DNA from: Saccharopolyspora gloriosae
GTDB taxonomy: Bacteria > Actinomycetota > Actinomycetes > Mycobacteriales > Pseudonocardiaceae
Reading direction: 5' to 3'
Assembly (NCBI RefSeq): GCF_022828475.1
Contig: NZ_CP059557.1
Location: 3,519,470 to 3,583,469, forward strand
Length of the DNA stretch: 64,000 nt
Of this stretch, positions 9,051 through 17,760 are shown one piece after another; within the stretch, counting starts at the first letter, position 1, and every line of letters begins with the position of its first letter. The notes under the pieces were generated by a model. It was given only the letters and a program-made list of their open reading frames with translations. It was not told the DNA's origin and ran no database searches. A program made the position numbers and the translations under genes.

Positions 9051-9767
9051 ATGCTGCAGGCCTGCCTCAACGGCGCCCGATCCCCGCGCGAGCATCATCA
9101 TCTGCCGGTGCATCCCGAACAGCTCGCCGCCGCCGCGGCGAAGTGCGCCGCGGCCGGGGCCACCGAACTGCACCTGCACCCGAAATACCCCGACGGCACC
9201 GACAGCGTCGACCCGCAGAGCGTGGCGGCGGCGTTGCTGGCCGTGCGCGCGGCCGCGCCCGGCGTGCCCGTCGGCGTCACCACCGGGGCCTGGACCGCGC
9301 CGGATCCGCGCGACCGCATCGCCGCGATCCGGGGCTGGACCGTGCTGCCCGATCACGCGTCGGTGAACTGGCACGAACCCGGTGCCGACGATCTCGCCGC
9401 CGCCTTGCTCGATCGAGGTGTCGCCGTGGAGGCGGGCCTGTCGTCGGGCACCGACGGCCCCGCGCACTTCCGGGAATCACCGGCGCGGGGCCGGGTCTTG
9501 CGCATCCTCGCCGAGATCACCGATCCCACCGCTCGCGGCGCGGCCACCACGGCCCGGGCGCATCTCGACCAGATCGGCCCCACCGGCACGCCGATCCTGT
9601 TGCACGGCGAAGCCGCCGGCGCCTGGCCGGTGCTCACCCTCGCCGCCCGCGAGGGCCACGACGCCCGCATCGGTCTCGAGGACACCTTGCAGCTGCCCGA
9701 CGGAGACATCGCCCCGGACAACGCCGCCCTCGTCACCGCCGCGGTGGCCCTCATCGAGCGGCGCTGA
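9051..9767 (+). CDS. BKACE-family (DUF849) enzyme
   Basis: This 238-residue TIM-barrel protein is related to 3-keto-5-aminohexanoate cleavage enzyme. Family members condense a beta-keto acid with acetyl-CoA to give acetoacetate and a CoA ester. Motifs: ACLNGARSPREHH at the start, ATELHLHPKYPDGTDS (metal His pair), PVGVTTGAW, VLPDHASVNWHEPGA and a late ILLHGEA. It is about 40 residues shorter than classical members, like a recognised actinobacterial short form, so the exact substrate is open. A hairpin follows and a reductase gene lies downstream. Confidence 0.8.
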   Translation: MLQACLNGARSPREHHHLPVHPEQLAAAAAKCAAAGATELHLHPKYPDGTDSVDPQSVAAALLAVRAAAPGVPVGVTTGAWTAPDPRDRIAAIRGWTVLPDHASVNWHEPGADDLAAALLDRGVAVEAGLSSGTDGPAHFRESPARGRVLRILAEITDPTARGAATTARAHLDQIGPTGTPILLHGEAAGAWPVLTLAAREGHDARIGLEDTLQLPDGDIAPDNAALVTAAVALIERR

Positions 9768-9775
9768 ACGGTCAC

Positions 9776-9836
9776 CTCGTGGTGAACACGCGGGGCTCCA
9801 CCTGCGGGTTCGCGGGTGTCGTGCGTTCACCACGAG
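9776..9836 (+). terminator. hairpin after the BKACE gene
   Basis: CTCGTGGTGAAC (9776-9787) pairs with GTTCACCACGAG (9825-9836), a perfect 12-bp stem 8 bases after the stop codon with a 37-base loop. Confidence 0.5.
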
Positions 9837-9882
9837 CGATATGCCGCGCACCGGGCCACGACGGGTCGTGACAGTGAGGGGC

Positions 9883-10920
9883 ATGCGACTTCTCGTTCTC
9901 GGCGGCACGTCCTACCTGTCCCTCCACATCGCCCGCCACGCCCTCACCCGCGGGCACGACGTCACGTGCGCCGCACGCGGCGAGTCCGGCCCGGCTCCCG
10001 ACGGTGCCCGTTTCCTCGCCCTCGACCGCGACGAGCCGGGCGCGCTGGATCCGCTCATCGGTGCGCGGTTCGACGCGGTCGTCGACGTGGCGACCGGCGC
10101 GCTGGGCTGGGTGCTGGAGGCGTTGGAGGCCCTGGCCGACCGCACCCGGCATTGGACGTTCGTCTCCAGCATCAACGTCTACTCGGACACGGCCTCACCG
10201 GGGCAGACCGTGCACGCGCCGCTGCACGAACCGGTCACCTCCACCCGCCGCTACGATCCGTTCGCCGCCGAGACCACCATCGAGATTCACGGTGGTCTCA
10301 AGGTCGCCGGCGAGAACGCCGTGCGCGCACGACTCGGCGACGATCACAGCCTGCTGGTGCGGCCGGGCATCATCAGCGGGCCGGGCGATGTCATGGATCG
10401 CTTCGGGTATTGGGCGGGACGTTTCGCCCGCGGCGGCCGGGCCGTCGTTCCCGACAGTCCGCGCCAGCCCGTCCAGCACATCGACGTCCGCGACCTCGCC
10501 GCCTGGATCGTCACCGCCGCCGAGGACGACCTCACCGGAACGTTCGACGCGATCGGCCCCGGCGTGGAGCTCGGCGAGGTGTTCGAGCCGACCGCGCGGC
10601 TGGTCGGCGCACCCGACCTGGAACTCGTGCCCGTCGCGCCCGAGGTGCTCACCGGCGCCGGTGTCGCGCATTGGGGCGGGCCGGCGTCGCTGCCGCTGTG
10701 GCTGCCGGAGAGCATGCACGGCCTGGTCACCCACGATCCGGTTCCGGCGCGTGACGCCGGGCTGGTGCTTCGTGCATTGGGCGACACGATCCGCACGGCG
10801 TTGGCCGATGAGCGCGCTCGTGGCCTGGATCGTCCTCGCAGGGCCGGGCTCACCCCGGAACAGGAACGCGCCGTTCTGGACGCGGCCGATATCGAGGCGG
10901 GCCGGTCCGGGCCGGGTTGA
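9883..10920 (+). CDS. NAD-dependent epimerase/reductase (extended SDR)
   Basis: This 345-residue Rossmann protein begins MRLLVLGGTSYLSLHIARHAL, an NAD(P)-binding GGTxxL motif. Later segments include DAVVDVATG, WTFVSSINVYSD and VQHIDVRDLAAWI, which fit the NAD-dependent epimerase/dehydratase family. The tyrosine of a canonical YxxxK is not obvious (AAETTIEIHGGLK), so activity may differ from true epimerases. GTGAGGGG lies just before the ATG at 9883. The substrate is unknown. Confidence 0.82.
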   Translation: MRLLVLGGTSYLSLHIARHALTRGHDVTCAARGESGPAPDGARFLALDRDEPGALDPLIGARFDAVVDVATGALGWVLEALEALADRTRHWTFVSSINVYSDTASPGQTVHAPLHEPVTSTRRYDPFAAETTIEIHGGLKVAGENAVRARLGDDHSLLVRPGIISGPGDVMDRFGYWAGRFARGGRAVVPDSPRQPVQHIDVRDLAAWIVTAAEDDLTGTFDAIGPGVELGEVFEPTARLVGAPDLELVPVAPEVLTGAGVAHWGGPASLPLWLPESMHGLVTHDPVPARDAGLVLRALGDTIRTALADERARGLDRPRRAGLTPEQERAVLDAADIEAGRSGPG

Positions 10921-10960
10921 TCGGCGCAACGACGATCCGGGCAGGGGAGAACAGCGCTGC

Positions 10961-11344
10961 TCACGCCGTCGCGGTGGCGAGCGCGTCGAGGACCCGGTGG
11001 TGCAGCAGCTCGTACTGCTCCCGCATCCGCTTCAACGGGCCGCGCACGATCACGACACCGGGGCCGACGATCTCGTCGGCGGCGAACTGCTCCCGGGTCA
11101 GGTCGACCTCGACGTCCTCGCCGAGCAGGTTCCACCAGTGGTAGTCCACCCATTCGTCGTCGACGCGCACTTCGCCGCGCATCAGGTGCCCGCCGAACAG
11201 GTCGTGCAGCACCAACGCGGTCACCCCGCACTGCCCGCGAGCGGGATTGCTCGTCGACCACTGCGGGAGGTCCTCCGGCGCGCAGGTGTCCGCGCCCCAC
11301 GCGGCCCGCACGGCCCGTTCCACTTCGACCAAGGTCCACACCAT
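10961..11344 (-). CDS. YunG-family hypothetical protein
   Basis: This 127-residue protein matches the pattern of the YunG family: AAWGADTCAPEDLPQW, NPARGQCGVTALVLHDLFGG, a VDYHWWNLLG core and EVDLTREQF. The Cys of GQCGVTA and the His of YHWWN recall a cysteine-protease-like arrangement, but no activity has been assigned to the family as far as I know. It is divergent from the permease gene and convergent with the reductase gene. Confidence 0.75.
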   Translation of the reverse strand: MVWTLVEVERAVRAAWGADTCAPEDLPQWSTSNPARGQCGVTALVLHDLFGGHLMRGEVRVDDEWVDYHWWNLLGEDVEVDLTREQFAADEIVGPGVVIVRGPLKRMREQYELLHHRVLDALATATA

Positions 11345-11367
11345 GTGCTCGTCCTAGCACCGCGCAC

Positions 11368-11380
11368 CGACAATGTCGGG
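11368..11380. promoter_or_regulatory. palindrome in the yunG-like/permease gap
   Basis: CCGACAATGTCGG is a perfect 13-base palindrome between the divergent genes. Its GACAAT half resembles the GntR-type sites at 52, 60 and 62 kb but the geometry differs, so a relation is only suggested. Confidence 0.3.
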
Positions 11381-11526
11381 CTGATGCCCCGAGGTGGGTG
11401 TCTTCGTTGACCGGGCAGGACCGGGTGGGTGAGGCGTTGGGCGGCATCGGCTCGGTGCCGGGTTCCGGTGGGGTCGAGGTGGGGATTCGGGATCGCCTCT
11501 GGTTCTGCGGGGGCGATGCGCCTACT

Positions 11527-12946
11527 GTGCCCCGTCATGCGCACGCCTCTGGGCAAGACTCCCCGCCCGCGTCCGGTGGTGCACTGACCACCGGACTCAA
11601 GCCCCGTCAGATCACGATGCTCTCGATCGGGGGTGTGATCGGTGCTGGCTTGTTCGTGGGGTCGTCGGCGGCGATCGCCGAAGCAGGCCCCGGGGGTGCT
11701 GGTGTCGTTTCTCATCGCGGCGACCTTGGTGGTGCTGGTGATGAAGATGCTGGGGGAGATGGCGATCGCCAACCCTGACACCGGCTCGTTCTCCACCTAC
11801 GCGGATCGGGCGTTGGGCCGGTGGGCGGGGTTCTCGATCGGCTGGTTGTACTGGTGGTTCTACGTGCTGGTGATCCCGATCGAGGCGATCGCGGCGGGCG
11901 ACATCGTCGGCCCGTCGCTGTCGGTGCCGACGTGGGTGCCGGCGTTCGTCGTGATCGCGCTGCTGGCGGGCACGAACCTGCTGTCGGTGCGCAATTACGG
12001 CGAGATCGAGTACTGGTTCGCGCTGTTGAAGGTCATCGCGATCATCGGTTTCATCGTGCTGGGCGTGACCGCGATCCTCGGGTTGCTGCCGAGTTCGGAG
12101 GTCAGCGGGCCGTCGAACCTGTGGGCCAACGGCGGGTTCCTGCCCAACGGGAGCGTCGCGGTGCTGGCGGGGCTGCTCACGGCGATGTTCGCGTTCCAGG
12201 GCAGCGAGATCGTCACCATCGCCGCCGCCGAATCGGCCGACCCCGGGCGCAACATCCGCCGGGCCATCAACGCCGTGGTGTGGCGGCTGGCGTTGTTCTA
12301 CATCGGGTCGGTGTTCGTCGTGGTGCTGCTGGTGCCGTGGAACGCCCCCGGTTTGGAAGCGGGCGGTTCGTATCAGGCGGCGTTGGAGACCATGCACATC
12401 CCGGGCGCCGCGATGATCATGGACGTGGTGGTGCTCGTCGCGGTGTGCAGCTGCCTCAACTCCGCCGTCTACACCGGGTCGCGCATGCTGTTCTCCCTCG
12501 CCAAGCGCGGCGATGCCCCGCGGTTGGCCGGTACGACCGGCGCCAACGGCACTCCGCAGGCCGCGGTGCTGGCCTCCACGGTGATCGGCGGGGTCGCGGT
12601 CGTCGTCAACTACGCGGTGCCGGAGCTGTTCGGGTATCTGCTCGCCTCCAGCGGCGCGATCGTGCTGATGATGTACCTGGTCATCGCCATCACCCAGCTC
12701 GCCACCCGCCGCGCGCTGCGCGCCCAGGGCGGTGAAGGGCGCCTGGACGCGCCGATGTGGGCGTTCCCGTACTTGACGGTGCTCACCATCGTGAGCATCA
12801 CCGGGATCCTGCTGGCCATGGCGATCCTGCCCGGCAAGCGGTTGGAGCTGTGGCTCTCGCTCGGTCTCGCGGCGTTCCTGGTGGTGGCGGGGATCGTCGT
12901 GCAGCGGCGGCACGCGCCCGCGGCCTCGGATCCGGTGGGCGTGTAG
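11527..12946 (+). pseudogene. amino-acid permease (APC/GABA-permease type), frameshifted
   Basis: The protein is an APC-superfamily amino-acid transporter of about 470 residues with 12 predicted membrane helices. TM1 (GLKPRQITMLSIGGVIGAGLFVGSS, broken here only for citation, at 11593-11680) is in one frame; from GVLVSFLIAATLVVLV onward the reading moves to another. The run of five G at 11692-11696 has one G too many; with four the text reads AEAGPGVLVSFL as in intact permeases. The start is also unclear: GTG at 11527 is in frame with TM1, whereas the ATG at 11537 is in the downstream frame and stops after 16 codons. Without TM1 the 3' frame should not make a working carrier. Confidence 0.8.
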
Positions 12947-12958
12947 CGGGCCGGGTCG

Positions 12959-13330
12959 TCAGCGCTGGGCGAGCACGGCGGCGAGCAGCCCGGGGAAGCG
13001 CTGTTCGAATTCGGGGCGCAGGGAGTGCCAGCAGCAGGTGCCTTCCGGCCGGATGAACACCACGCCGGCGTTGCGCAGCGTCGCGAAGTGGTGGCTCAAG
13101 GTCGATGGGGAGACGGCCACGTCGGCTTCGGATCCCTGGTGTTCCCGGCCGTCGCCGAGCATGCGCACGATGGAGAGGCGTACGGGGTCGCCGAGGGCGG
13201 AGAGCGCTTCGGCCAGCGAGATGCCGTCGAGTTCCGGGTGGTCGGCGGCGCACTCGCCGAAGTCACCACGGCGGTCACCGACCTCACCGGGCACCCGCCG
13301 CGCTCGATCCAGGCGTTCCTCGCCGAACAC
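12959..13330 (-). CDS. ArsR-family transcriptional regulator, 5' end doubtful
   Basis: The conserved part (about 98 residues from HPELDGISL) is an ArsR-type winged helix: ALSALGDPVRLSIVRML, recognition helix VSPSTLSHHFATLRNAGVV, and the wing RPEGTCCWHSLRPEF. Cys in GTCC could bind metal but the classical ELCVCDL motif is absent, so a non-metal effector is as likely. The family normally starts one or two residues before HPELD; no ATG or GTG exists there. The first in-frame starts (GTG 13294, GTG 13330) lie inside sequence that codes for an SDR tail on the other strand, so the native start seems lost. Confidence 0.65.
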   Translation of the reverse strand: MFGEERLDRARRVPGEVGDRRGDFGECAADHPELDGISLAEALSALGDPVRLSIVRMLGDGREHQGSEADVAVSPSTLSHHFATLRNAGVVFIRPEGTCCWHSLRPEFEQRFPGLLAAVLAQR

Positions 13331-13372
13331 CGCGAACAGCTGCAGGTTCCGGCAACGTCGTTCTGGACCTGA
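13250..13372 (+). pseudogene. 3' stub of an NmrA-like SDR oxidoreductase
   Basis: Codons 13250-13369 read EVTTAVTDLTGHPPRSIQAF and LAEHREQL, ending in TGA at 13370. This is the standard C-terminal helix-loop of NmrA/atypical SDR proteins (E.V..LTGRPPRS...FL.EH). Upstream of 13250 the strand holds the ArsR gene in the opposite sense. About 40 codons remain of a protein normally near 280-300 residues. It is probably the residue of a divergent ArsR/SDR pair after a deletion. Confidence 0.6.
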
Positions 13373-13424
13373 CCGCGACCCGCGATGCCGTGTCCCGGCC
13401 GGATGACCCGCGACCCGGCCGGCC

Positions 13425-14330
13425 TCACCGCCCGTCGACGCGCTGCAAGATCATGCGCTGCGCGAGCCGAGCCAATTCCCGGCTCGCCGGAGACAGCGCC
13501 GCCGAGCGCCTGCGCACCAGAGCGATCGTGTCGTGCAGCGGCTCGCGCAACCCCACCGTGTGCAGCGCCGCCGGGCACGCCGGGGACTCCGCGACCGCGC
13601 GGGCCACGATCGTGTCGCCGATGCCGCGCTGCACCAGCGACAACGCCGACTCGACGTGCTCGACCTCGATCCACGGCTCCAGCTTGAGCCCGGCGAGCTG
13701 AGCACGATCAGCGAGCTGGCGCCGCGTCGGATCCGACCAGCCGTAGTGCGCGTCGTAGAGAATCAGGCGCGCGGCGGCGACGTCCTCGATGCCCAGCGGC
13801 TCACGGGCACGATCCGCCTCGGCCGTCGCGAAGTACACCTCGTCGCGCAACAACGGGATCACCTCAAGGCCCTCATCGTCGATGGGCAGCACCACCAGCC
13901 CGGCCTCCACCGTGCCCGCCGCGACCGCGGCGGCGACCTCCACCGAGTTCAACCCGATCAACCGGACCCGCACATCCGGGTAGGCGTCGTGGAACCGCTG
14001 CGCCAGATCCGACAGCAGGTAATACCCGGCGTTGCGCAACAGCCCGAACGTGGCGACACCGCCGTGCAGCGACCGCACCGAACGCAGCGCCTGCGCCCCC
14101 TCGTCAGCGGCCAGCACCGCCTGCTCCGCGTGCGGCAACAGCGCCTCACCCGCCGCCGTCAACACCAAGCGCCGCGCGCCCCTGGTGAACAACCGCGTGC
14201 CGTGCTCGTCCTCCAGCTTGCGGATCAACTCCGACACCGACGCCTGCGCGATCCCCATCGCCGCGGCGGCCGTCGTGAACGAACCGGTCCGCGCGGCGAG
14301 CACCAACGCCCGCAACTGCTTCAACGTCAC
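13425..14330 (-). CDS. LysR-family regulator
   Basis: This 301-residue regulator has an N-terminal winged HTH (LRALVLAARTGSF, AMGIAQASVSELIRKLEDEHG at about 5-45) and a periplasmic-binding-like effector domain at about 90-295 (VATFGLLRNAGYYLL, EAGLVVLPIDDEGLEVIPLL). It is divergent from the HpsN/HisD-like operon with a 72-base gap, the usual arrangement for a LysR activator of its neighbour. The effector is presumably the substrate or an intermediate of that operon (inference). Confidence 0.9.
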   Translation of the reverse strand: MTLKQLRALVLAARTGSFTTAAAAMGIAQASVSELIRKLEDEHGTRLFTRGARRLVLTAAGEALLPHAEQAVLAADEGAQALRSVRSLHGGVATFGLLRNAGYYLLSDLAQRFHDAYPDVRVRLIGLNSVEVAAAVAAGTVEAGLVVLPIDDEGLEVIPLLRDEVYFATAEADRAREPLGIEDVAAARLILYDAHYGWSDPTRRQLADRAQLAGLKLEPWIEVEHVESALSLVQRGIGDTIVARAVAESPACPAALHTVGLREPLHDTIALVRRRSAALSPASRELARLAQRMILQRVDGR

Positions 14331-14402
14331 AGGGAAACCCTATGGCACACGCAGGAACTTCTCACCTTGTCCTGTGCCCGGCCGGTTCGTAATGTGCCCG
14401 CC

Positions 14403-15734
14403 ATGCGCTTCGCACCCTCCCTGATCAGGGAACTCGGCGGATCCCACCGCATCCTCAAAGCACCCGCGAACGACGGCCCCGCCGCCCAACGCGAACCGGC
14501 CGTGATCCAACGGGTCTCGGACATGCTCACCACCATCGAACGCGACGGCATGGACGCCGTGCTGCGCTACGCCCGCGAACTCGACGGCCGGCACGACACC
14601 CGAGTCGAACTCGACGCCGCCACCCTCCACAACAGCGCCGCACAACTGACCCCCGAACACCGCGAAGCGCTCGAACTCGGCGCCGAACGCACCACCGCGT
14701 TCGCCCGCGCCCAACGCGCCCACCTGCAGGACTTCGAAACCGAACTCGCCCCCGGCCTGATCACCGGACACCGCTACGTCCCGGTGCAACGCGTCGGCGC
14801 CTACCTGCCCGCCGGACGATTCCCCCTGACCGCGGGCGCGTTCATGACCGTCGGCGTCCCCAAAGTCGCCGGAGTCGACACCGTGCTGGCCTGCCTGCCA
14901 CCCGGCCGCGATGGCACCCCCGACCCCGCCGTGCTCTACTCCGCGCACCTCTCCGGCGCCGACCACATCTACGTCCTCGGCGGCGTGCAAGCACTCGCCG
15001 CCATGGCCTTCGGACTGCTCGGCGAACGCCCCGTCGACATGCTCGTCGGCGCAGGCAACGCCTACGTCGCCGAAGCGAAACGCCAACTGTTCGGCACCGT
15101 CGGCATCGACCTGCTCGCAGGCCCCTCCGAAGTGGCGGTCCTCGCCGACGACACCGCCGACGCGGAACTCGTCGCCGCCGACCTGCTCGGCCAAGCCGAA
15201 CACGGCATCAACTCACCCGCCGCCCTGATCACCACCTCCGAAGCACTCGGACACGCCGTGATCAACGAAGTGGACCGCCAACTCGAAACCCTGCCCACCA
15301 AGGACATCGCAGGCCCCGCCTGGCGCGACCACGGCTCGGTGACCTGGGCAGCCGACGCCGACACCGCCATCGCACTCACCGACGACCTCGCCCCCGAACA
15401 CCTCGAAGTCATCACCGCCCACGACGAGCACTACCACCGGGCACTGCGCAACTACGGCTCCATCTTCCTCGGCCCGTGGAGCACCGTGGCCTACTCCGAC
15501 AAAGGCATGGCAGGCACCAACCACGTGCTGCCCACCGCAGGCGGAGCCAAACACAGCGCCGGACTCTCCGTCTCACGCTTCCTGAAACCCCTGACCTACC
15601 AACGCGTCTCCGAACAAGCCACACCACTGCTGGCCGACGCCGTCGACGTGATCTCCCAGTACGAACAGATGGCCGCGCACCGCGCCACCGCCACCCTCCG
15701 CACCGACCGCCACCAGAAGGGACACGCCCGATGA
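14403..15734 (+). CDS. HisD-superfamily dehydrogenase, HpsN-like (first copy)
   Basis: This 443-residue NAD-dependent alcohol-to-acid dehydrogenase belongs to the histidinol dehydrogenase superfamily. It keeps GAYLPAGRFPLTAGAFMTV, VGAGNAYVAEAKRQLFG, GPSEVAVLAD, the zinc-ligand pair in LGQAEHG and the catalytic pair in APEHLEV. No his genes are near, a second copy lies at 19-20.5 kb and catabolic genes surround both, so it resembles HpsN (sulfopropanediol 3-dehydrogenase) or another polyol/sulfonate oxidase rather than HisD. The next gene is only bases away; an ATGA overlap is present at the stop. Every glutamate in the first 100 codons is GAA, unlike mdh. Confidence 0.85.
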   Translation: MRFAPSLIRELGGSHRILKAPANDGPAAQREPAVIQRVSDMLTTIERDGMDAVLRYARELDGRHDTRVELDAATLHNSAAQLTPEHREALELGAERTTAFARAQRAHLQDFETELAPGLITGHRYVPVQRVGAYLPAGRFPLTAGAFMTVGVPKVAGVDTVLACLPPGRDGTPDPAVLYSAHLSGADHIYVLGGVQALAAMAFGLLGERPVDMLVGAGNAYVAEAKRQLFGTVGIDLLAGPSEVAVLADDTADAELVAADLLGQAEHGINSPAALITTSEALGHAVINEVDRQLETLPTKDIAGPAWRDHGSVTWAADADTAIALTDDLAPEHLEVITAHDEHYHRALRNYGSIFLGPWSTVAYSDKGMAGTNHVLPTAGGAKHSAGLSVSRFLKPLTYQRVSEQATPLLADAVDVISQYEQMAAHRATATLRTDRHQKGHAR

Positions 15735-15789
15735 GCGGCACCCCCGACGAACAGAACCCCACCACCGGCCGCGGGCACCCGAAGGCACC

Positions 15790-16896
15790 ATGCACCCGCC
15801 CGCACGGACCATGCCGACCGACCACACGATCCGCGTCGACTCCGGACACGGCGCCGACGAACCGCAGCGGGTGCCGGGGGAGCGCAGGCAACCCATGCGC
15901 GGATTCGAAGACACCTACACCGACATCGTCGACTACATCGTGCGAATCACCCACCGCATCTGGGAAGACCAGGACGTCGGCTACATCTACGACACCTACA
16001 GCCCCGGCTGCCGCCTGCACGGCGACAACGGCTACACCTACGGCGTCGAGCAACTCGTCGACGGCACCATGCAATCCATCAACGCCTTCCCCGACTGCCG
16101 CCACTACGCCGACGACGTCATCTGGGCAGGCGACGAAACCCAAGGCTTCGTCACCTCCCACCGAGCCATCAACATCGGCCACCACACCGGACCATGGCGC
16201 TGGGGACCGCCCACCGGCCGCAAACTCGACACCTGGGTCATGGCCAACTGCGTGGTGCGCGACAACGAGATCTACGAAGAGTGGGTCCTCTACAACACCG
16301 CCGCGAAACTCCAGCAACTCGGCATCAACGTCGTCGACGCCGCCCGCACCTACGGCAACGAAGGCGGCATCGCACCCCTGACCGCCCGCCAATTCAGCGA
16401 ACCCGTACGACTCGTCGGCGGCCGCAAACCCGAACCACTCCCGCTGCCCACCGGACGATTCGACGTCGAGCAAACCGTGCAGGCACTGTTCCACAACGTC
16501 TACAACCGCCGCGACCTCAGCATGTTCGACCGCGTCTACGCCGACGCCGTGCGCTGGCACGGCACCACCAACCGCACCGGCCGCAACCGCTCCGACGTGC
16601 GCGGCATGGCACGCTCCCTGCTCGCCACGTTCCCCGACCTCGGCGTCACCGTCGACGAGATCTACTGGATGGGCAACGACACCGACGGCTACAGCGCCTC
16701 CGTGCGCTGGTCCGGCACCGGAACCCACCGCGGCTACGGCCTCTACGGCACACCCACCGCCCGCCGCGCACACCTGTGGGGCATGTCCCAGCTGTACTTC
16801 TCCGGCGGACGCATCGTCGAAGAATGGTCCCTGTTCAACGAATTCGACGTCCTCGCCCAACTCCTCGCCGACGAACCCCCCGCACAACTCGGATGA
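15790..16896 (+). CDS. tandem NTF2/SnoaL-like domain protein
   Basis: The 368-residue protein has two SnoaL/NTF2-like alpha+beta barrels, at about 40-175 (DYIVRITHRIWEDQDVGYIYD ... HHTGPWRWG ... WVMANCVVRDN, cited in parts) and about 215-355 (FHNVYNRRDLSMFDRVYADAV ... HLWGMSQLYFSGGRIVEEW). Such barrels serve as cyclases, isomerases or dehydratases; no catalytic assignment is possible. The start is uncertain: ATG 15790, 15811 and 15895 are in frame, while an ATG at 15731 overlaps the previous stop as ATGA but is in another frame, which could mean another indel near 15800. Confidence 0.72.
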   Translation: MHPPARTMPTDHTIRVDSGHGADEPQRVPGERRQPMRGFEDTYTDIVDYIVRITHRIWEDQDVGYIYDTYSPGCRLHGDNGYTYGVEQLVDGTMQSINAFPDCRHYADDVIWAGDETQGFVTSHRAINIGHHTGPWRWGPPTGRKLDTWVMANCVVRDNEIYEEWVLYNTAAKLQQLGINVVDAARTYGNEGGIAPLTARQFSEPVRLVGGRKPEPLPLPTGRFDVEQTVQALFHNVYNRRDLSMFDRVYADAVRWHGTTNRTGRNRSDVRGMARSLLATFPDLGVTVDEIYWMGNDTDGYSASVRWSGTGTHRGYGLYGTPTARRAHLWGMSQLYFSGGRIVEEWSLFNEFDVLAQLLADEPPAQLG

Positions 16897-16903
16897 CCCA
16901 CCC

Positions 16904-17698
16904 GTGACCCGAGTGCACTGCACCCAACTGGCCCCGCGCGTGGCCGACCTGCCGCACAACCGCGAACTGACGGCGGCGGCCGTGCGCGGGGCCGCCGCGC
17001 GCGGCGCCGACGTGATCGTGCTGCCCGAACTCGCCACCTCCGGCTACCGGCTCAACTCCGTGGCCGAAGCCGCCTCAGTCGCACTGACCCCGCACGACCC
17101 CCTGTTCACACAATGGGGCACAGCCGCCCCCGACTCCGTCGTCGTCGGCGGATTCTGCGAACTCGGAACCGACGGACGGCTCTACAACAGCGCCGCGATC
17201 CTCGACCGCGGCGAACTCATCGCCGTCTACCGCAAAACCCACCTGTGGGACGACGAAAAACTCCTGTTCACCCCCGGCCCCGAAGCACCACCGGTGCTCG
17301 ACACCAGCCACGGCCGCATCGGCGCACTGATCTGCTACGACCTCGAATTCCCCGAACTCACCCGGAAACTCGCCCTCAACGGCGCAGAACTGCTCGCAGT
17401 ACCGACCAACTGGCCACTGCAACCACGCCCCACCGGCGAACGCGCCCCCGAAGTCACCATCGCGATGGCCGCCGCACGCATCAACCACCTCGCCATCGCC
17501 TGCTGCGACCGCACCGGAACCGAACGCGACACCCACTTCACCGGCGCCACCACCCTCATCGACCAACACGGCTGGATCCGCGCCGAAGCCACCGACACCG
17601 GCACCGCCCACACCGACCTCGACCTCACCGCCTCCCGCAACAAACGACTCACCCCGCACGCCGACCTCCTCGCCGACCGCCGCCCCGAGCTCTACTGA
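16904..17698 (+). CDS. nitrilase-superfamily amidohydrolase
   Basis: This 264-residue carbon-nitrogen hydrolase has the complete triad: Glu42 in VLPELATSGY, Lys111 in YRKTHLWDDEKLLF and Cys144 in ALICYDLEFPE. Its length fits the amidase/omega-amidase branches. It should hydrolyse an amide, nitrile or carbamoyl group in the cytoplasm. It begins with GTG 7 bases after the NTF2-like gene and closes the LysR-linked operon, so an amide intermediate in that pathway is plausible. Confidence 0.88.
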   Translation: MTRVHCTQLAPRVADLPHNRELTAAAVRGAAARGADVIVLPELATSGYRLNSVAEAASVALTPHDPLFTQWGTAAPDSVVVGGFCELGTDGRLYNSAAILDRGELIAVYRKTHLWDDEKLLFTPGPEAPPVLDTSHGRIGALICYDLEFPELTRKLALNGAELLAVPTNWPLQPRPTGERAPEVTIAMAAARINHLAIACCDRTGTERDTHFTGATTLIDQHGWIRAEATDTGTAHTDLDLTASRNKRLTPHADLLADRRPELY

Positions 17699-17708
17699 CC
17701 ACACGAAA

Positions 17709-17747
17709 ACGGCCCACCACACCGAATTCCACGGTCTGGTGGGCCGT
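17709..17747. terminator. bidirectional terminator between the two catabolic operons
   Basis: The 16-base arms 17709-17724 and 17732-17747 pair with one mismatch around a 7-base loop. The structure lies 11 bases after the nitrilase stop and 14 bases before the aldolase stop on the opposite strand. Confidence 0.8.
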
Positions 17748-17760
17748 TCCCGTCACGCCG

